The notes beneath the pieces are model-generated. The model was given only the letters and a program-made list of their open reading frames with translations, searched no databases and had not been told where the DNA came from. The translations under genes and the position numbers were made by a program. A stretch of DNA of 64,000 bases, taken from assembly GCA_009911195.1 (NCBI GenBank), contig QXWV01000044.1:1-64000 (forward strand). Direction: 5' to 3'. The stretch comes from Lachnospiraceae bacterium. Its GTDB lineage: Bacteria > Bacillota > Clostridia > Lachnospirales > Lachnospiraceae. Positions 7,322 through 15,436 of the stretch are shown one piece after another (position 1 is the first letter of the stretch; every line of letters begins with the position of its first letter).

Positions 7322-8080
7322 CTATTCTCCTAAATATGCAGTGATTACCTGCGGGTCATTCAAAACCGAACTTGTCTGCCCCTGTGCCAGAATATGCCCA
7401 AAGTTTAATACAGTCAGGGCTTCACAGATTCCGGAAACAAGCTTCATATCATGTTCGATGAGCAATATGGTCATATCGAACTTATCCCGGACAAAACGGA
7501 TGGTATCCATCAACTCCCCTGTTTCGTTGGGGTTCATGCCTGCGGCCGGTTCATCCAGCAAAAGCAGCTTCGGCTTCGTCGCCAGGGCACGGGCAATTTC
7601 CAGCTTACGCTGTTTCCCATAAGGAAGATTGGAAGCTAAATAATCCGCTTCCCCATCCAGTTCAAATACTTTTAAAAGCTCCATCGCCCGTTCATCCATC
7701 GCTTTTTCCACCTTATAATATTTCGGAAGGCGGAATATACCTTCAATGGTGGAATAATGATAATGATTATGAAGACCTACTTTTACGTTGTCCAGTACAG
7801 TTAAATCCTTAAACAGGCGGATATTCTGGAAAGTCCGGGCAATTCCGGTTTTGTTGATGTCTATGGTTTTTAATCCCGTGATATCCTTTTCTTCCAGCCT
7901 GATAATCCCTTCATCCGGTTTATAAACACCGGTCAAAAGATTGAATACCGTAGTTTTTCCAGCCCCATTGGGCCCAATCAGGCCATATAACTGCCCTTTT
8001 TTTATTTCTATATTAAAATCATCGACAGCCCTAAGCCCGCCAAAGGAAATGGTTAAATTTCTTACCTCTAATAAAGACAT
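7322..8080 (-). CDS. livG: branched-chain amino acid ABC transporter ATP-binding protein LivG
   Basis: 252 residues. Walker A GPNGAGKTT, GIARTFQNIRLF (a LivG hallmark), a long insertion around residues 100-130, and Walker B LLLLDEPAAGMNP are present. The signature region reads LPYGKQRKLEIARAL, with YGKQR replacing canonical SGGQ, which is usual for LivG. AAGGAGG precedes the ATG. It starts one base after the livM stop codon, so translation is probably coupled. Confidence 0.93.
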   Translation of the reverse strand: MSLLEVRNLTISFGGLRAVDDFNIEIKKGQLYGLIGPNGAGKTTVFNLLTGVYKPDEGIIRLEEKDITGLKTIDINKTGIARTFQNIRLFKDLTVLDNVKVGLHNHYHYSTIEGIFRLPKYYKVEKAMDERAMELLKVFELDGEADYLASNLPYGKQRKLEIARALATKPKLLLLDEPAAGMNPNETGELMDTIRFVRDKFDMTILLIEHDMKLVSGICEALTVLNFGHILAQGQTSSVLNDPQVITAYLGE

Positions 8081-8081
8081 C

Positions 8082-9158
8082 CTATTTAACCTCCTTTTCT
8101 TTACGGAATGATATATTGGAGAAATATTTTTCTTTTAGCTTATCCTTCCATTCGACTGCTTTCGGACTCCAGTTGAACAGCATCATTGCAATAAGTACGA
8201 TGGCATAAATCAACATACGATAGTCGCTAAGCCCTCTTAAAAGTTCCGGAAGCAAGGTCAGGATAACGGCTGAAATAATGGAGCCTCTTATATTTCCAAT
8301 GCCGCCTAAAACAACAAATACCAGAATCATGATGGACATGTTATAGCCGAAATTTTTCGGCAATGCCGTTAAAGTGGATAAGTTGTGGGCATATAGCACA
8401 CCAGCTACCCCTGCAATCGAAGCGGATATGGAAAAAGCCATCAGCTTATATTTTGTAATATTGATGCCAGTGGATTCTGCTGCGATGCGATTATCCCTTA
8501 TGGACATAATAGCACGGCCATCCCTGGAATTAATTAGATTCAGAATGATAAACAGGGAAAGGAAAATCAGGACAATTCCCACCGTAAAGCTGGCATCATG
8601 GGGAGTTCCTGTAATGCCCTGCGCCCCATTTACAATGACTTGCCCTTCCTCGCCCAAATGTAGGGAAATGGAATCTTTCATGGAAAAATGAAACCCATTA
8701 TTATCCTTTCCTATATAAAGGACGTTTACCAGGTTTTTTATAATTTCCCCAAATGCCAGGGTAACGATTGCAAGATAATCGCCTTTCAGCCGAAGTACCG
8801 GAATACCGATGAGAATGCCGAAAATTCCGGCAATGGCTGCCCCTATCAGAAGGGCGATAAAAAATCTTATTCCGTTTGGCATGACACCATCCATACATCT
8901 GGAAAAAAATGCGCCGGAAAAAGCCCCTACACACATAAAACCAGCATGGCCTAAGCTGAGTTCGCCCAAAATACCTACTGTCAGGTTCAGGGATATTGCC
9001 AGCATCACATAGATGCAAAGAGGAACAAGAAGCCCTTCCATAAGGCTGGACATATTCCCGGATTTTAAAAGTATCTGTACTACGATATATGCAATCAGCA
9101 CAATAATATACGTTACGAAATTATTTTTTGCTGTTTTGGTCATCTTCCATTTTTTCAT
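8082..9158 (-). CDS. livM: branched-chain amino acid ABC transporter permease LivM
   Basis: 358 residues from the ATG at 9158, which has AGGTG at good spacing; the frame extends to a GTG at 9167. The protein is strongly hydrophobic with about 8-10 membrane segments. The permease motifs LSLGHAGFMCVGAF and LRLKGDYLAIVTLAFGEI are characteristic of LivM. It forms the translocation channel with LivH. The gene sits between livH (11 bases) and livG (1 base). Confidence 0.93.
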   Translation of the reverse strand: MKKWKMTKTAKNNFVTYIIVLIAYIVVQILLKSGNMSSLMEGLLVPLCIYVMLAISLNLTVGILGELSLGHAGFMCVGAFSGAFFSRCMDGVMPNGIRFFIALLIGAAIAGIFGILIGIPVLRLKGDYLAIVTLAFGEIIKNLVNVLYIGKDNNGFHFSMKDSISLHLGEEGQVIVNGAQGITGTPHDASFTVGIVLIFLSLFIILNLINSRDGRAIMSIRDNRIAAESTGINITKYKLMAFSISASIAGVAGVLYAHNLSTLTALPKNFGYNMSIMILVFVVLGGIGNIRGSIISAVILTLLPELLRGLSDYRMLIYAIVLIAMMLFNWSPKAVEWKDKLKEKYFSNISFRKEKEVK

Positions 9159-9168
9159 AAGCGGCACC

Positions 9169-10053
9169 TTACACCTTTTCCTGAATATTTTTCCCTAAAA
9201 TCCCTGTCGGCTTCACAAGAAGTACAATAATTAAAACCGCAAAAACAATGGCATCGGCCATCTGGGAAGAAATATATGCTTTTCCAAGAATCTCAATAAT
9301 GCCTAAAAGAATACCGCCTATCATAGCGCCCGGTATAGAGCCTATCCCCCCAAATACAGCGGCTACAAAGGCTTTGATTCCCGGCATTGCCCCTGTATAC
9401 GGTGTCAGGGAAGGATATGCGGAACATAGTAATACGCCTGCGATTGCTGCGAGGGCAGAACCAATGGCAAAAGTAAGGGCTATCGTACCATTTACGTTAA
9501 TGCCCATCAGTTGGGCAGCCCCTTTATCTTCCGATACTGCCAGCATGGCTTGGCCTGCCTTGGACTTGTTGACAAATAAAGTAAGGCAAACCATAATCAC
9601 AATCCCGGCTATGATGGTAACGATTGTCTCCCCGGATATCATTAGCTGGCCGTCTGCCAGCTTTAACGGGCTGATGGCGACTACCGATGTAAAGGATTTT
9701 GTATTTGCACCAAAAATCAACAAAGCCACATTCTGGAGCAGGTAGCTTACCCCAATTGCGGTAATCAGTACGGCTAAAGGTGACGAAGCATTTCGGAGCG
9801 GTTTGTAAGCCACACGTTCAATCGCCATGCCCAGCACAGTACATATCACTACTGCTACCAGGATTCCCAGAACAGGCGGCAGACCTAAGGTACTTACTAT
9901 TGTAAATACGGCGAAGCTCCCCACCATGATAACATCCCCATGGGCAAAATTCAGCATCTTGGCAATGCCATATACCATTGTATATCCCAAGGCTATGATT
10001 GCATATACGCTGCCAAGGCTGATACCATTAATCAAATAAGAAATAAAACTCAT
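9169..10053 (-). CDS. livH: branched-chain amino acid ABC transporter permease LivH
   Basis: 294 residues from the ATG at 10053, preceded by AAGAGGTG; the frame is open to 10095 but without a binding site. Hydrophobic throughout, with the LivH motifs GSVYAIIALGYTMVYG and LNFAHGDVIMVGSF at the N-terminus and MPGIKAFVAAVFGGIGSIPG near residue 220. It pairs with LivM. A promoter with perfect 17-bp spacing lies at 10155-10183, so livHMGF can be made separately from the livJ binding protein. Confidence 0.93.
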   Translation of the reverse strand: MSFISYLINGISLGSVYAIIALGYTMVYGIAKMLNFAHGDVIMVGSFAVFTIVSTLGLPPVLGILVAVVICTVLGMAIERVAYKPLRNASSPLAVLITAIGVSYLLQNVALLIFGANTKSFTSVVAISPLKLADGQLMISGETIVTIIAGIVIMVCLTLFVNKSKAGQAMLAVSEDKGAAQLMGINVNGTIALTFAIGSALAAIAGVLLCSAYPSLTPYTGAMPGIKAFVAAVFGGIGSIPGAMIGGILLGIIEILGKAYISSQMADAIVFAVLIIVLLVKPTGILGKNIQEKV

Positions 10054-10154
10054 AAGAAAACACCTCTTCGTCATTTTGTACATTACGAGATTCAATTATA
10101 TATTACCAATTTCCGTTAGGAGATTGATGGCCTGCTTGCGCAATAACGCAATTT

Positions 10155-10183
10155 ATTATATCATTAAATTCCTTTGTAGTCAA
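10155..10183 (-). promoter_or_regulatory. promoter of livHMGF
   Basis: On the minus strand TTGACT (10178-10183) and TATAAT (10155-10160) are separated by 17 bases. It lies downstream of the livJ terminator, giving livHMGF its own transcription start about 95 bases before livH. Confidence 0.8.
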
Positions 10184-10234
10184 AGAAATAACAGAAAATA
10201 GTATAAATGGGTGTATTAGCAGTGAACTATTACT

Positions 10235-10276
10235 AAAAAGGGATGCAAAAGCTTTTGGAAAAGCTTTCAGCATCCC
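10235..10276 (-). terminator. livJ terminator
   Basis: On the minus strand GGGATGC (10270-10276) pairs with GCATCCC (10240-10246). The loop contains a second, A/T-rich stem (GAAAGCTTTT with AAAAGCTTTT), and a T run follows at 10235-10239. The remaining sequence from 10054 to 10335 holds only this and the livHMGF promoter. Confidence 0.85.
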
Positions 10277-10335
10277 TCTTTGGCTGCATAATACATCGGC
10301 TTGGTACCGGAACAAAAGCATCCGGCCCATTTCAA

Positions 10336-11595
10336 TTACATTGCTGTGTAAACACCGTCTGTAATCTTAACTGCCTTAGGGGCTTTGTTCGGTTCTCCAG
10401 AGGCATCCCATGTCATTCCGACACCGGTAAGTCCATCTAAAGTAATTTCCGTCATTGCCGTTTTCATCGCTTCACACATTGTGGACATATCCATATCCGG
10501 TGTAATCCCTGCCTTTTCGCCGGCTGCTTTGATTGCATAAATAGCATCATAGGCATCAGCCGCGAACTGGTTCGGCGTATCGCCAAATTTTTCTTTATAT
10601 GCCGTTACAAATTTCTGTGTCAATTCATCTTCTGCATCAGCCGCGAAAGGAGTTAAGAGCATAACGCCTTCTGCCAAAGAAGTATCAAAGTTTTGCACAT
10701 TCAGGATACCATCCAGGCCATCGCAGCCGAAGAAAATCGGTTCATAGCCCATGGTAGATGCCTGGGAAAGGATTAAAGAAGCTTCGGTATAATAAATAGG
10801 CAAAAATACCAATTCAGCGCCAGCATCTTTTGCTTTCTGAAGCTGAACGGAGAAATCCGTTTTATTGTCCGCCGTAAATGCTTCTGCAGATACAATTTCA
10901 AAAGGCTGGTTTGCTGCTTCGGATACAAATTTTTCATAAATTCCGGATGAGTAGATATCGGAACTGTCATAAATTACCGCTACGCTGGAAGCTACCGAAT
11001 TTTCACCGATATATTGGGCGGAAGCTGCCCCCTGGTTAGGGTCGGAGAAACATACACGGAATGCATTGTCATATTTTACACAATCTACGGAAGAACCTGA
11101 AGGGGTCAACTGGAACATATTATCCCCAGATGTCTTTTCAGCTACCGCTACGCTGCAACCGCTGGTTACGGTTCCCATCAGCATCTGCATACCCCAGTCC
11201 TTCAAGGTATTGTATGCGTTTACCGATTTTTCCGCATCGCATTCATCGTCTTCAAATTTGAATTCGATGGATACACCGTTGATACCGCCAGCCGCATTGA
11301 TTTCATCCACTGCTAGCTGGGCTGCGTTCTGTACGGCAACGCCATATACGGCAGCGCTTCCTGTTGTAGGGCCGATACCGCCGATTTTAAATGCCCCAGA
11401 AGCGGTGCTGTCGGCAGCGGCACTATTATCATCTGCTTCAGTAGTATCTGTTTCAGATGCGGCTGCTTCGTTATTAGTTTCAGATGCAGCATTATCTGCC
11501 TGCGCCCCTGCGTCAGAATTTCCACATCCGGCCAATAAAGATACAGCTATTGCAGAAACCATAACAAGGCTCATAACTTTGTCAAATCTTTTCAT
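10336..11595 (-). CDS. livJ: branched-chain amino acid binding lipoprotein LivJ/BraC
   Basis: 419 residues. An N-terminal lipoprotein signal peptide ends in the lipobox LLAGC (Cys 25). A low-complexity Ala/Glu/Asp/Thr/Ser linker of about 45 residues follows, then a periplasmic-binding-protein type I domain from about residue 70 (KIGGIGPTTGSAAVYG, AVDEINAAGGING). In a Gram-positive cell it is tethered to the outer face of the membrane and delivers substrate to LivHM. AGGAGGG precedes the ATG. A strong promoter lies at 11646-11677 and a terminator at 10235-10276, so it can be made in excess of the permease. Ligand specificity within the family (amino acids or amides) cannot be read from sequence. 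Confidence 0.92.
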   Translation of the reverse strand: MKRFDKVMSLVMVSAIAVSLLAGCGNSDAGAQADNAASETNNEAAASETDTTEADDNSAAADSTASGAFKIGGIGPTTGSAAVYGVAVQNAAQLAVDEINAAGGINGVSIEFKFEDDECDAEKSVNAYNTLKDWGMQMLMGTVTSGCSVAVAEKTSGDNMFQLTPSGSSVDCVKYDNAFRVCFSDPNQGAASAQYIGENSVASSVAVIYDSSDIYSSGIYEKFVSEAANQPFEIVSAEAFTADNKTDFSVQLQKAKDAGAELVFLPIYYTEASLILSQASTMGYEPIFFGCDGLDGILNVQNFDTSLAEGVMLLTPFAADAEDELTQKFVTAYKEKFGDTPNQFAADAYDAIYAIKAAGEKAGITPDMDMSTMCEAMKTAMTEITLDGLTGVGMTWDASGEPNKAPKAVKITDGVYTAM

Positions 11596-11645
11596 AATTT
11601 TCCCTCCTAAAATATTTTTTAATGGCTTAAGAACTCCATTTCTGA

Positions 11646-11677
11646 ATTATATTACTCTCTCTTATTTTTTTTGTCAA
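11646..11677 (-). promoter_or_regulatory. promoter of livJ
   Basis: Minus-strand TTGACA (11672-11677), with TAATAT (11649-11654) at 17-bp spacing; an overlapping TATAAT at 11646-11651 would need 20. Transcript leader is about 45 bases and shows no T-box or other recognisable riboswitch. Confidence 0.75.
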
Positions 11678-11799
11678 TGATAATTTAAACATTTTATTAA
11701 AAAAAGTTTATGATTATGCATGGAATTCTATTTTTAGGGGAAAATAAAAAGCGATAGGGTGCATTTTACCTTAGATTTATTATGAAGGAGGGTTAAAAA

Positions 11800-12012
11800 A
11801 TGAATCATAAAGCGTTAGACTTTACTGCCCTGACAATTGCGATTATAGGTGCTGTAAACTGGGGATTAATAGGTTTTTTCAGCTTTGACCTGGTAGCTTT
11901 TATTTTTGGTAACATGTCCTGGTTTTCCAGGATTGTATATGCATTAGTGGGTATTTGTGGATTGTATCTTATTTCATTTTATATGAATACGGATAATCCA
12001 GCCAAAGAATAA
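11800..12012 (+). CDS. DUF378-type small membrane protein
   Basis: 70 residues with two membrane segments (about 8-30 and 44-62). The stretch LTIAIIGAVNWGLIGFFSFDLV is the hallmark of the DUF378/YuzA family of small membrane proteins of unknown function. GAAGGAGGG precedes the ATG, and a strong terminator follows immediately. It is a monocistronic unit between the divergent livJ gene and the convergent MATE gene. Confidence 0.85.
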   Translation: MNHKALDFTALTIAIIGAVNWGLIGFFSFDLVAFIFGNMSWFSRIVYALVGICGLYLISFYMNTDNPAKE

Positions 12013-12022
12013 GGAACAGCAA

Positions 12023-12055
12023 AAAAATGACGCCGTCTATATGGCGTCATTTTTT
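12023..12055 (+). terminator. terminator of the DUF378 gene, embedded in the 3' end of the MATE gene
   Basis: AAAAATGACGCC (12023-12034) pairs with GGCGTCATTTTT (12043-12054) around an 8-nt loop, followed by T. The right arm encodes the last residues of the convergent MATE protein. The A run at 12021-12027 would also give a U tract on the minus strand, so it may serve both genes. Confidence 0.88.
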
Positions 12056-13428
12056 ACAATCATATTCATCCATACACCCTTTTTCAAAAGTATGTAGCCT
12101 ATGATACATTTTATGATATCAACAAACTGGCAAATAAAATAAAGGGGTATGATATGCATACCCGTAAACCGGGACAATACATAAGCCAATGGTATATTGA
12201 CCACCCAGGAGTAAACACTGTCAAAGAAAAATGTAATGATAGTTTTCCCTCCGGAACGGAGCGTAAAATAGGCTACGTTCATAAAGGCGTAAATAGGCAT
12301 GCACATGGAAGAAACAATAATAAACTTAGCCGCCAACTCCCTGATGTTTTCGGTAGTATTGTATATCATAGGGAAAAGCGGTGCAAAAAGGGATAATGTC
12401 ACACCGATGACAGCGCATCCCCCTACGGCAAAGAACATCAGCTTCCTGACAGTGTCCTTCGCTTCTTCCATTTTTCCGGCACCTAACAACTGGCCGATGA
12501 TAATGCCCACAGAATTGCCCAAAGCGATAAACACCACATTAAATACATTGGATATGGTGGACGAAATATTAAAGGCGGCTACAACAGAAAGCCCTCTGAC
12601 GGAATAACATTGCATCAGCACTGCCTGCCCGCTGGACCAAAGCGCTTCATTTATCATTAAAGGCATGCCCATGATAAGCACTTTCCATACTAAGCCTTTT
12701 GGTATGCGCAAACTCCGGTAAGCGCCTGTGATAAAGCCATTCTTTTGGGTGTTTTTGTGAGTCCATCCAGCCACAATGCCCAGTTCCACAAAACGGGATA
12801 CCGTAGTTGCGATGGCAGCACCTTCCACGCCCAAGGCTGGCGCACCAAGTTTCCCAAAAATTAATATGTAATTTAAAACCAGATTCACAAATACGGCAAA
12901 GATACCCGCCTTCATAGGCAGCATGGTCTCGCCGGTTTCCCGCAAAGTACCGGAATATGTCTGGATAATGGCAAACGGTATCATTTGCACCATCATAATC
13001 TTTAAATATTTGCGGGCATATAGCAGAGTAACCTCCAGATTCCCGGATTCCCCTGTTTCGTGCAGATATAATGTAATTAGCTGTTTTCCCCAAAAGGTAA
13101 AAATAATCAGGCCGGTAATGGTAATAAAAGCGCTGATTAGCAGCTTCATACGGAACGTGTCCCGGATTCCCTTCTCATCGCCACAGCCATAATATTGTGC
13201 AGTGAAAATACCGGCGCCGGATATCCCTCCGAAAATGCATAAGTTAAATACAAACAAAAGCTGGTTTACAATTGCTACCCCTGACATCTGTTCCGTACCT
13301 ATCTGCCCTACCATAATGTTATCCAGCAGGCTGACAAAATTAGTGATGCCGTTTTGAATCATAATGGGGACAGCCACGGAAAGGACCATCAGGTAAAATT
13401 TTTTGTCACCAATATATTTTTTCATCAA
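12037..13428 (-). CDS. MATE family efflux transporter
   Basis: 463 residues with about 12 membrane segments in two similar halves, as in MATE cation/drug antiporters. Family landmarks are SVAVPIMIQNGITNFVSLLDNIMVGQIGT-type N-terminal residues, GAAIATTVSRFVELG in the middle and the paired Gly/Pro-rich helices. MATE proteins expel organic cations, antimicrobials or metabolites in exchange for Na+ or H+; the substrate here is unknown. It starts 3 bases after the rsfS stop and could be the last gene of the rplU-obg block. Its stop region forms part of a terminator for the opposing gene. Confidence 0.9.
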   Translation of the reverse strand: MMKKYIGDKKFYLMVLSVAVPIMIQNGITNFVSLLDNIMVGQIGTEQMSGVAIVNQLLFVFNLCIFGGISGAGIFTAQYYGCGDEKGIRDTFRMKLLISAFITITGLIIFTFWGKQLITLYLHETGESGNLEVTLLYARKYLKIMMVQMIPFAIIQTYSGTLRETGETMLPMKAGIFAVFVNLVLNYILIFGKLGAPALGVEGAAIATTVSRFVELGIVAGWTHKNTQKNGFITGAYRSLRIPKGLVWKVLIMGMPLMINEALWSSGQAVLMQCYSVRGLSVVAAFNISSTISNVFNVVFIALGNSVGIIIGQLLGAGKMEEAKDTVRKLMFFAVGGCAVIGVTLSLFAPLFPMIYNTTENIRELAAKFIIVSSMCMPIYAFMNVAYFTLRSGGKTIITFFFDSVYSWVVNIPLAYVLSRFTGMHIIPLYFICQFVDIIKCIIGYILLKKGVWMNMIVKNDAI

Positions 13429-13431
13429 TTA

Positions 13432-13785
13432 TTATTCCTCAAGTATGGACAGGGGCACTTGTTTTCCATCCCTCCAGATTCTTTCCAAATCATAAAAAGT
13501 CCTGTTATCCCTGTCAAAAATATGAACCACGATATCCAAGAAGTCCATGAGTATCCAATTGGCGGTGTCATACCCTTCTATCTGCCGGCACGAGACTCCC
13601 GCCCTTCCTAATTTTTCCTCTACACTGTCCGCAAGCGCCTGTATCTGGCTGCGGTTTGTACCATTGGAAATAATGAAATAATCGGCTATGGCCGATATTT
13701 CGCTGATATCAATGACTTGAATATCCTCTGCCTTTTTCTCTTCCAATGCCTTAATGGCAAGGGCTGTCATTTCTTTGCTGTTCAT
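13432..13785 (-). CDS. rsfS: ribosome silencing factor RsfS
   Basis: 117 residues, normal size. RsfS binds ribosomal protein L14 and blocks joining of the subunits when nutrients are short. The family core is visible: DIQVIDIS near residue 22, AIADYFIISNGTNRSQIQALAD and the C-terminal NWILMDFLDIVVHIF followed by RTFYDLERIW. It follows yqeK and nadD, the conserved Firmicute order nadD-yqeK-rsfS. Confidence 0.95.
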   Translation of the reverse strand: MNSKEMTALAIKALEEKKAEDIQVIDISEISAIADYFIISNGTNRSQIQALADSVEEKLGRAGVSCRQIEGYDTANWILMDFLDIVVHIFDRDNRTFYDLERIWRDGKQVPLSILEE

Positions 13786-13809
13786 TCTTTTTCCTTTCTT
13801 TACCTTTTA

Positions 13810-14418
13810 TCATAAACTGCATGATAAGACATTTGCATTCTTTTTTGACTTATAAAATTCATATGTCTTCTGCGTCATCGGGTCCACATCGCCATCTACC
13901 GTCCTTAAATAGACCAAGGTGTCTTCTAAAATCCGGAATAAGGCTTCATCCAGGTCGGTAAAGGCCAGTTTCCTGATTTCCGTCAGGTTAGGGGCCTGCT
14001 TTCTTCCTGGTTCAATATAGTCGGCCACATAGATGATTTTTTCCAACATAGACATATCCGGCCTTCCGGTGGTATGATTCAGGATGGCATTTACCGTATC
14101 GCTGTCATGTACATGATATTTTTGCATGGCAATATAGCTTCCTACTTTTGCATGGAGCAAAAAAGGGTTTTTCCGTTCTATTTTATTCACACTGATATTA
14201 TGCTTTTTGCAAATGGATAACCTCTTTTCGTTGCTCATGCACTTGGCGCAGTCATGTAAAAGACCAGCGGTCTGGGCTTTTATAATATCTTCGTTATACC
14301 GCATAGCAAGGGCTGCTGCCGTATATTCCACTCCAAGGGTATGTTCAAAACGTTTGGAATCTAAAGATTTTTCCATAGCCTTCCGGATTTTTTTCAGGTT
14401 CGACGATTTGGACTCCAT
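13810..14418 (-). CDS. yqeK: YqeK-type HD domain diadenosine tetraphosphatase
   Basis: 202 residues. The HD motif HDCAKCM lies near residue 72, with the upstream His in RFEHTLGVEY and downstream His in FLLHAKVG and ILNHTTGRP; these coordinate metal. YqeK enzymes split Ap4A symmetrically into two ADP. The gene is between nadD and rsfS as in Bacillus. AGGAGC precedes the ATG. Confidence 0.92.
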   Translation of the reverse strand: MESKSSNLKKIRKAMEKSLDSKRFEHTLGVEYTAAALAMRYNEDIIKAQTAGLLHDCAKCMSNEKRLSICKKHNISVNKIERKNPFLLHAKVGSYIAMQKYHVHDSDTVNAILNHTTGRPDMSMLEKIIYVADYIEPGRKQAPNLTEIRKLAFTDLDEALFRILEDTLVYLRTVDGDVDPMTQKTYEFYKSKKNANVLSCSL

Positions 14419-14441
14419 TTTAGCTCCTTTCCCGCATTTTC

Positions 14442-15056
14442 CTACTGGTACAGATGATGTTTCTGTATATAGGCAATCACACTGTCCGGCATCATATAGC
14501 GGACCGATTTGCCCATGCGTATCCTATATCGGATATCGGTGGAGGAAACTGCTATTTCTTTCATATCAATTAATCTGATATCGGCATGAAATTTGTCCTT
14601 AAGGTATGATATTTTCGCCATAAGCTGATAATCATCGCTCCCTTCCCTGACGGATACAAGGATGGTACAGTGATGGAATATTTTTTCCGGCTGTTTCCAG
14701 TTTTCCATGGCAAAAAGGCTGTCTGCCCCTACGATAAAATAAAAATCAGTTTCCGGCTTCTCCCTGCGGAGTACATCCAGAGTATCGCAAGTATAGGAAT
14801 TGCCTTCCCGCTCCACCTCCACAGGGGAAAGAACAAAGGAAGGATTGTCCGCGATGGCTAACCGCGTCATTTCCAAGCGTATATTTTTCGGCGCTACTTC
14901 CATTGTGCTTTTCATATAAGAAAGGCCGCTGGGGATAAACAGAATCTCATCCAGCCCAAAGGTTTCTTTGGCATTTTCAGCCAAAAGCAGATGCCCGATA
15001 TGAATAGGGTTAAAAGTACCGCCCATAATCCCTGTCTTTTTCTTCCCTTTTTCCAC
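14442..15056 (-). CDS. nadD: nicotinate-nucleotide adenylyltransferase
   Basis: 204 residues from a GTG at 15056. I choose this start because GGGAGG sits about 8 bases upstream and the length then matches the family; the frame opens at a TTG at 15098 that would add 14 residues without a binding site. NadD transfers AMP to nicotinate mononucleotide to make deamido-NAD. The nucleotidyltransferase motif GGTFNPIHIGH is near the N-terminus and the second ATP-binding motif SSTDIRYRI near residue 165. It lies between yhbY and yqeK. Confidence 0.94.
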   Translation of the reverse strand: MEKGKKKTGIMGGTFNPIHIGHLLLAENAKETFGLDEILFIPSGLSYMKSTMEVAPKNIRLEMTRLAIADNPSFVLSPVEVEREGNSYTCDTLDVLRREKPETDFYFIVGADSLFAMENWKQPEKIFHHCTILVSVREGSDDYQLMAKISYLKDKFHADIRLIDMKEIAVSSTDIRYRIRMGKSVRYMMPDSVIAYIQKHHLYQ

Positions 15057-15115
15057 TGAAAGTATCCTCCCCGTCCGAAAAATGAAACCTTTTGCCAAAC
15101 TGTTGCCAATAGCCT

Positions 15116-15403
15116 TTATGGCAGGATAATTTTTTTATGCTCTTTGCTTTCTTTATATAGGATAATCTTGCGCCCGATGATTTGCACTACCTGGGAGCGG
15201 GTGCGCCCGGCCAATGTCTCGGCAATTTCCTTTGGGTCATCCATACAGTTTTTCAATACAGTAATTTTTAACAATTCCCGTGTATTGAAAGCTTCGGAAA
15301 CCGCTTCCACAAATTCCGGGGTAAGGCTGGACTTGCCCAACTGGAAAATTGAATCCAGGTTGTTTGCCAGGCTTTTTAAATAGCTTCGCTGTTTGCTTGT
15401 CAT
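15116..15403 (-). CDS. yhbY: YhbY family RNA-binding protein
   Basis: 95 residues with a CRM domain. The start TSKQRSYLKSLAN, QLGKSSLTPEFV and the terminal VVQIIGRKIILYKESKEHKK with a GRK loop are diagnostic. YhbY binds pre-50S ribosomal particles and is thought to assist assembly. It fits its position after obg. GGAG is about 9 bases before the ATG. Confidence 0.93.
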   Translation of the reverse strand: MTSKQRSYLKSLANNLDSIFQLGKSSLTPEFVEAVSEAFNTRELLKITVLKNCMDDPKEIAETLAGRTRSQVVQIIGRKIILYKESKEHKKIILP

Positions 15404-15436
15404 AAATAGTACTCCATTCTTCTTGTTTGAAATTTT

